A DNA stretch of 10,150 bases, taken from Stenotrophomonas sp. UBA2302 (GTDB taxonomy: Bacteria > Pseudomonadota > Gammaproteobacteria > Xanthomonadales > Xanthomonadaceae). The DNA lies in assembly GCA_002345545.1 (NCBI GenBank), contig DDVW01000069.1, positions 46,070 through 56,219 of the forward strand, read 5' to 3'. A program made the translations under genes and the position numbers. The notes beneath the pieces are model-generated. The model ran no database searches. It had not been told where the DNA came from and worked only from the letters and a program-made list of their open reading frames with translations. Below, piece by piece: positions 7,423 to 10,150 of this stretch (positions are counted from its first letter, which is position 1; every line of letters begins with the position of its first letter).

Positions 7423-7457
7423 CACATCGGCCACCTTTCCAGGATCGCGCCATCCAT
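7422..7457 (-). CDS. Possible 11-residue leader peptide coupled to recX
   Basis: On the minus strand, an AGGAGG at 7467-7472, the best Shine-Dalgarno match I see in the window, stands nine bases before an ATG at 7455-7457. That ATG opens a frame encoding [11 protein letters not shown], which ends in TGA at 7422-7424. The last base of the stop is the A of the recX ATG (7420-7422), so ribosomes ending here could restart on recX. The peptide has no recognisable function and may matter only as a way to load ribosomes. An ATG four bases later (7453) opens a different 12-codon frame, with poorer spacing. No protein-level evidence is available, so this remains a candidate. Confidence 0.45.
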   Translation of the reverse strand: MDGAILERWPM

Positions 7458-7472
7458 GGCGCCTTTCCTCCT

Positions 7473-7485
7473 GGACTCAAAGTCC
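7473..7485 (-). other. Small hairpin next to the AGGAGG before recX
   Basis: GGACT (7473-7477) and AGTCC (7481-7485) form a five-base stem with a three-base loop directly upstream of the AGGAGG (7467-7472). Its outer bases 7483-7485 are also used by the larger 15-base stem, so the two structures exclude each other at that edge. Confidence 0.35.
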
Positions 7486-7531
7486 GCAGGACGGGACTGC
7501 GTCACTGACGATGCGCGTCCCGTCCTGCGGA
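7483..7531 (-). terminator. 15-bp hairpin between recA and recX (attenuator candidate)
   Basis: Bases 7483-7497 and 7517-7531 form a perfect 15-base stem. The 19-base loop can form an inner CGTC-AGT-GACG hairpin. It starts five bases after the recA stop. On the transcribed strand no proper T-run follows (ACTTTGAG); instead a T-run precedes it. In E. coli a hairpin between recA and recX lets only a fraction of transcripts continue into recX. This one sits in the same place and could act alike, or protect the 3' end of recA mRNA. Confidence 0.6.
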
Positions 7532-7536
7532 AAAAC

Positions 7537-8574
7537 TCACTCTTCGTCCGCGGCGCCGTCGCCTTCCTCGCGGGCGGCTTCCGCCGGCTGGAATTTCTCG
7601 CGCAGCTCGGCCTCAAGCTTGGCCGCAAGCTGCGGGTTGTCGCGCAGGTAACCGCGCGCATTGTCCTTGCCCTGGCCGATACGCTCCTCACCGTAGCTGT
7701 ACCAGGCACCGGCCTTGTCCACCAGCTTGGCCTCCACGCCCATGTCGATCAGCTCGCCCTCGCGGCTGATGCCTTCGCCATAGAGGATCTCAGTGACAAC
7801 CTGCTTGAACGGAGGCGCCAGCTTGTTCTTGACCACCTTGATCCGGGTCTGGTTGCCGATGATCTCGTCGCCCTTCTTGATCGCGCCGATACGGCGGATA
7901 TCCAGGCGCACCGAGGCGTAGAACTTCAGTGCATTACCGCCGGTGGTCACTTCCGGGCTCTGCCCCGGCATCATCACGCCGATCTTGTGGCGCAACTGGT
8001 TGATGAAGACCACCAGGGTATTGGAGCGCTTGATGTTGCCGGTCAGCTTGCGCAGCGCCTGGCTCATCAGGCGTGCCTGCAGGCCGGGCAGCTGGTCGCC
8101 CATCTCCCCTTCGATTTCCGCCTTCGGGGTCAGCGCGGCAACCGAGTCGACCACCACGATATCGACCGACCCGGAACGCACCAGCATGTCGGCGATTTCC
8201 AGCGCCTGCTCGCCGGTATCGGGCTGCGACAGCAGCAGGTCATCGACATTCACGCCCAGCTTGCCGGCGTAGATCGGGTCCAGCGCGTGCTCGGCGTCGA
8301 TGAAGGCGGCGGTGCCACCCAGCTTCTGGCATTCGGCGATGGCCTGCAGGGTCAAGGTGGTCTTGCCGGACGATTCCGGACCATAGATCTCGACCACGCG
8401 GCCCTTGGGCAGGCCGCCAATTCCCAGCGCGATATCCAGCATCAGCGAACCGGTCGGGATCGCCTCGACGGGCTCGACCACGCGGTCACCCATGCGCATC
8501 ACCGAACCCTTGCCGAACTGCTTTTCGATCTGGCTCAGTGCAGCGGACAGCGCGCGCTTCTTGTTCTCGTCCAT
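7537..8574 (-). CDS. recA: Recombinase RecA
   Basis: This DNA-dependent ATPase pairs and exchanges strands in homologous recombination. As a filament on single-stranded DNA it triggers LexA self-cleavage. The 345-residue length is typical. The sequence shows the N-terminal [21 protein letters not shown] polymerisation helix, Walker A GPESSGKT at 65-72, Walker B IVVVDS at 139-144, loop L1 around [22 protein letters not shown] at 155-176, and loop L2 at about 193-213. The C-terminus is acidic ([10 protein letters not shown]). L2 reads [22 protein letters not shown]: two residues longer than E. coli, with His196 where E. coli has Met. The ATG at 8574 follows GAGG by nine bases and gives the conserved start. 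An in-frame ATG at 8613 lacks a good ribosome site. The 187-base gap to lexA holds no clear LexA box. Confidence 0.99.
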   Translation of the reverse strand: MDENKKRALSAALSQIEKQFGKGSVMRMGDRVVEPVEAIPTGSLMLDIALGIGGLPKGRVVEIYGPESSGKTTLTLQAIAECQKLGGTAAFIDAEHALDPIYAGKLGVNVDDLLLSQPDTGEQALEIADMLVRSGSVDIVVVDSVAALTPKAEIEGEMGDQLPGLQARLMSQALRKLTGNIKRSNTLVVFINQLRHKIGVMMPGQSPEVTTGGNALKFYASVRLDIRRIGAIKKGDEIIGNQTRIKVVKNKLAPPFKQVVTEILYGEGISREGELIDMGVEAKLVDKAGAWYSYGEERIGQGKDNARGYLRDNPQLAAKLEAELREKFQPAEAAREEGDGAADEE

Positions 8575-8744
8575 CGGGTTCTTCCTCGTCGTTGATTTCG
8601 TAGATTTCGTCATGGGCTCACTGTATCGAAGGCGTATCGCACAGGCTGAGACTGCATGCGACACGGCCAGACTATCGGGCCGGCAAGGATACCGGCAGCG
8701 GCGCTTGCCCCCTGCGCCCATAGGAGAAACACATCATCGTGGCT

Positions 8745-8760
8745 GCGGGAAACCACCCGC
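8745..8760 (-). other. Hairpin just after the lexA stop
   Basis: On the minus strand GCGGG and CCCGC form a five-base stem with a six-base loop, one base after the lexA stop. No T-run follows, so it is not a normal intrinsic terminator. Read-through from lexA into recA therefore remains possible. Confidence 0.3.
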
Positions 8761-8761
8761 C

Positions 8762-9391
8762 TCAGCGGTTCGGTCGCAGCAGCCCGCAGTACAGCCCCTC
8801 GATGGCGAAGTCCTGGTCCGGCAAGACCTCGATGGGGGCGTAATCCGGATTGCGCGGCAGCAGGCGGATGCGGTCCTTGCCGATCTTGAGCAGCTTGACG
8901 GTGATTTCCTCGTCGATGCGCGCCACCACGATCTGCCCGCTGCGCGCATCACGGGTGCGATGCACGCCGATCAGGTCGCCATTGAAAATGCCTTCGTCGA
9001 TCATCGAATCCCCCTGCACCTTCAGCAGGTAATCCGGCGCCGGCGAGAAGAACACCTTGTCCAGCACCACGAAGTCGTCCGAAGCGATGTCGGCACCGAT
9101 CGGCAGCCCGGCAGCCACCCGGCCCAGCACCGGCAGTCGCAGCACCTGGTCATCGTTCGCGGCCTGCTGCGGCTCCGTCTGCGCGTGCAGCAGGCGGATG
9201 CCGCGCGCACGGCCCGGCACCCGCTCGATGGCGCCGGCCGCTTCCAGTGCATCCAGATGGTATTGGGCCGAACGCACGCCCTTGAAGCCGAAGGCCCGGG
9301 CAATTTCGGTCTGCGAAGGCGGCACGCCCTCGGCTTCGATGCGCTCGGCGATCAGATCGAGGATGGCCTGCTGGGTGTCGGTCAGATTCAT
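8762..9391 (-). CDS. lexA: SOS repressor LexA
   Basis: This transcriptional repressor of the SOS regulon cleaves itself when RecA filaments form on damaged DNA. At 209 residues it is near the usual length (E. coli 202). The N-terminal winged helix-turn-helix is at about residues 1-70 (TDTQQAILDLIAERI, then PPSQTEIARAFGFKGVRSAQYHLDALEAAGAI). The cleavage site is Ala94-Gly95 in GRVAAGLP, and the catalytic dyad is Ser129 in QGDSM and Lys166 in ITVKLL. All three are offset by ten from E. coli, so the latent protease looks intact. I chose the ATG at 9391: the conserved family start follows, and the only upstream alternative (9427) lies inside the promoter. No Shine-Dalgarno precedes it, and the operator ends two bases before the ATG, so translation is probably leaderless. 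Xanthomonads may carry two lexA genes; this one sits next to recA. Confidence 0.98.
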   Translation of the reverse strand: MNLTDTQQAILDLIAERIEAEGVPPSQTEIARAFGFKGVRSAQYHLDALEAAGAIERVPGRARGIRLLHAQTEPQQAANDDQVLRLPVLGRVAAGLPIGADIASDDFVVLDKVFFSPAPDYLLKVQGDSMIDEGIFNGDLIGVHRTRDARSGQIVVARIDEEITVKLLKIGKDRIRLLPRNPDYAPIEVLPDQDFAIEGLYCGLLRPNR

Positions 9392-9393
9392 GT

Positions 9394-9412
9394 TTAGTAG
9401 TATTGCTACTAA
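9394..9412 (-). promoter_or_regulatory. LexA operator (Xanthomonas/Xylella-type SOS box)
   Basis: The plus strand reads TTAGTAGTATTGCTACTAA, a perfect inverted repeat with seven-base arms and a five-base centre. On the minus strand it contains TTAG-N6-TACTA, the LexA recognition sequence reported for Xylella and Xanthomonas. It overlaps the predicted -10 element and ends two bases before the lexA ATG, so LexA binding would block its own promoter. Confidence 0.93.
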
Positions 9413-9427
9413 CAGATTCTGCGTCAA
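9399..9427 (-). promoter_or_regulatory. lexA promoter predicting a leaderless mRNA
   Basis: On the minus strand TTGACG (9422-9427) and AATACT (9399-9404) are exactly 17 bases apart, and seven bases lie between the -10 element and the A of the lexA ATG at 9391. Transcription would thus start at or very near the start codon. The -10 element lies inside the LexA operator. Confidence 0.75.
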
Positions 9428-9442
9428 CTACCGCAGCCGTTG

Positions 9443-9934
9443 TTACAGTGTCTCCAGCCCCAGCAACGCCGCAGCGACCGTCTGCCGGCGCACTGCATCA
9501 CGGTCACCGTCGAAATGGAACAGCTCCGAACGGGTATAACCGCCCCGGCGCTTCCAGCCGATCCACACGGTCCCGACCGGCTTGTCCGCACTGCCGCCCC
9601 CCGGGCCGGCGATTCCCGTCACCGCGACCGCGACACTGGCACCCGAGCGCACCAGCGCTCCGGAAACCATCTCGATCACCGTCTCGCGGCTTACCGCGCC
9701 CTCGCGCTCCAGCGTCTGCGGGCTCACCCCCAGCAAGGCCTGCTTGGCCTCGTAGCTGTAGGCGACCATGCCGCTGTCGAACCATTCCGACGAACCGGCC
9801 ACGCCGGTCATCGCCTTGGCGATCCAGCCACCGGTACAGCTTTCGGCGGTGACAACAAAGTCGCGGGCGGCGCGAAGACGCTCACCCAGCCGCAGGGCCA
9901 AGTGGTCCAGGTCGAGATCGGAGGGAACAGCCAT
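9443..9934 (-). CDS. pncC: Nicotinamide-nucleotide amidase, CinA C-terminal family (PncC)
   Basis: The stand-alone CinA C-terminal domain converts NMN to nicotinate mononucleotide and ammonia in pyridine-nucleotide salvage, recycling NMN released by NAD-dependent DNA ligase. The 163-residue length matches single-domain PncC. Motifs are clear: VTAESCTGGWIAKAMTGVAGSSEWFDSGMVAYSYEAK near residues 28-64, with the catalytic Ser32 region, then EGAVSRETV at 78-86, and VAVTGIAGPGGGSADKPVGTVWIGW at about 103-127. The N-terminal COG1058 half found in long CinA proteins is absent. The ATG at 9934 has AGGAG five bases upstream; the longer in-frame start at 10003 lacks one. It lies 51 bases before lexA, with the lexA promoter filling the gap. 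The cinA-lexA-recA neighbourhood is common in proteobacteria and is often linked to DNA repair or competence; here the link is by position only. Confidence 0.93.
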   Translation of the reverse strand: MAVPSDLDLDHLALRLGERLRAARDFVVTAESCTGGWIAKAMTGVAGSSEWFDSGMVAYSYEAKQALLGVSPQTLEREGAVSRETVIEMVSGALVRSGASVAVAVTGIAGPGGGSADKPVGTVWIGWKRRGGYTRSELFHFDGDRDAVRRQTVAAALLGLETL

Positions 9935-10019
9935 GGGAACTCCTGTCGAAGAACCACCGCGTTGTAGCCTACTTTTGCCGTTCACGCTTGCAGGCGTGGG
10001 CAAACGCGGCCATTTATCG

Positions 10020-10038
10020 CCCCGGCATGGCGCCGGGG
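10020..10038 (-). terminator. Terminator-like hairpin after the right-edge gene
   Basis: CCCCGGC (10020-10026) and GCCGGGG (10032-10038) form a seven-base all-GC stem with a five-base loop. On the minus strand it begins one base after the stop of the edge gene. The following bases (CGATAAATGG) are not a T-run, so termination may be weak or may need a factor. Confidence 0.4.
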
Positions 10039-10039
10039 A

Positions 10040-10150
10040 TCACCATTCCGGCGCCCGCTCCGGCAGCAGCGCACGAATCGCCTCGCCGTCGCGGCCACCG
10101 GCCAGCTTTTCCGCTTCGGCGATGGGGATATCCACCTCGATCAGCCAGCC
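10040..10150 (-). CDS. 3' end of an unidentified gene (partial)
   Basis: On the minus strand the frame from the window edge is open for 36 codons and ends in TGA at 10040-10042. The fragment starts GWLIEVDIPIAEAEKLAG and ends LLPERAPEW. Third codon positions are mostly G/C, as in the other genes, and a stem-loop follows the stop at once, both in favour of a real gene end. I do not recognise the family from so short a piece. Its stop is 105 bases before the pncC start, in the same direction. Confidence 0.55.
   Translation of the reverse strand, partial: GWLIEVDIPIAEAEKLAGGRDGEAIRALLPERAPEW

Noticed and set aside
4189..8595. An open frame of 1468 codons on the plus strand opposite alaS, recX and recA
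   Set aside because: It lies antisense to three certain genes and crosses their intergenic regions. Its translation is rich in Gln, His, Arg and Leu with no motif, as expected when the complement of strongly G/C-third-position genes is read in frame. Its length is notable but is explained by codon bias.
8575..8721. Longer RecA start at 8721 or 8613
   Set aside because: The extension is not part of the RecA family sequence, and a GAGG at proper spacing precedes the ATG at 8574.
9392..9427. Longer LexA start at 9427
   Set aside because: The extra 12 codons would be the operator and promoter, and the conserved family N-terminus begins at 9391.
10020..10038. Stenotrophomonas GTAG-type palindromic repeat (SMAG) at the GC-rich hairpin
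   Set aside because: The GTAG head expected of that family is not at the foot of the stem, and only one copy is present, so I kept it as a terminator-like hairpin.

Overview
The window reads as a chromosomal, housekeeping segment of a high-GC gammaproteobacterium of the family Xanthomonadaceae. Stenotrophomonas is my best guess, with Xanthomonas and its relatives as alternatives. Three things support this: the minus-strand order cinA/pncC - lexA - recA - recX - alaS - csrA - tRNA-Ser; a LexA box of the Xanthomonas/Xylella type (TTAG-N6-TACTA) at lexA; and protein sequences that look xanthomonad, in particular RecA and CsrA. The assignment comes from memory of these families, not from a search.

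Left part, plus strand (1-2540): the 3' end of an unidentified gene, a DUF1275/YoaK-type membrane protein, thiD (HMP/HMP-P kinase of thiamine synthesis) and an alpha/beta hydrolase. The spacing is tight. The Shine-Dalgarno of the membrane protein lies on the stop codon of the upstream gene, and thiD and the hydrolase overlap by ATGA. Only 34 bases separate the membrane-protein gene from thiD, so this may be one operon.

Middle (2541-3840): a strong sigma-70-type promoter drives two identical tRNA-Arg(ACG) genes, which end at a clear intrinsic terminator. About 790 bases without a convincing gene follow. A bidirectional terminator then closes tRNA-Ser(GCT), which is transcribed from the other strand.

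Right part, minus strand (3839-10150, listed in transcription order from the right edge): the 3' end of an unidentified gene, the CinA C-terminal-type NMN deamidase, lexA, recA, recX, alaS and csrA. LexA and RecA form the SOS switch: the RecA filament triggers LexA self-cleavage, and RecX restrains RecA. AlaS charges tRNA-Ala, and CsrA is a global post-transcriptional regulator.

I found no mobile element, CRISPR array or novel gene cassette. The points of interest are regulatory: lexA has a promoter geometry that predicts a leaderless mRNA with the LexA operator over its -10 element; recX is preceded by a 15-bp hairpin and by an 11-codon reading frame with a perfect Shine-Dalgarno whose stop overlaps the recX start; no LexA box of this type is visible before recA; and the csrA leader carries GGA motifs placed as in CsrA autoregulation.
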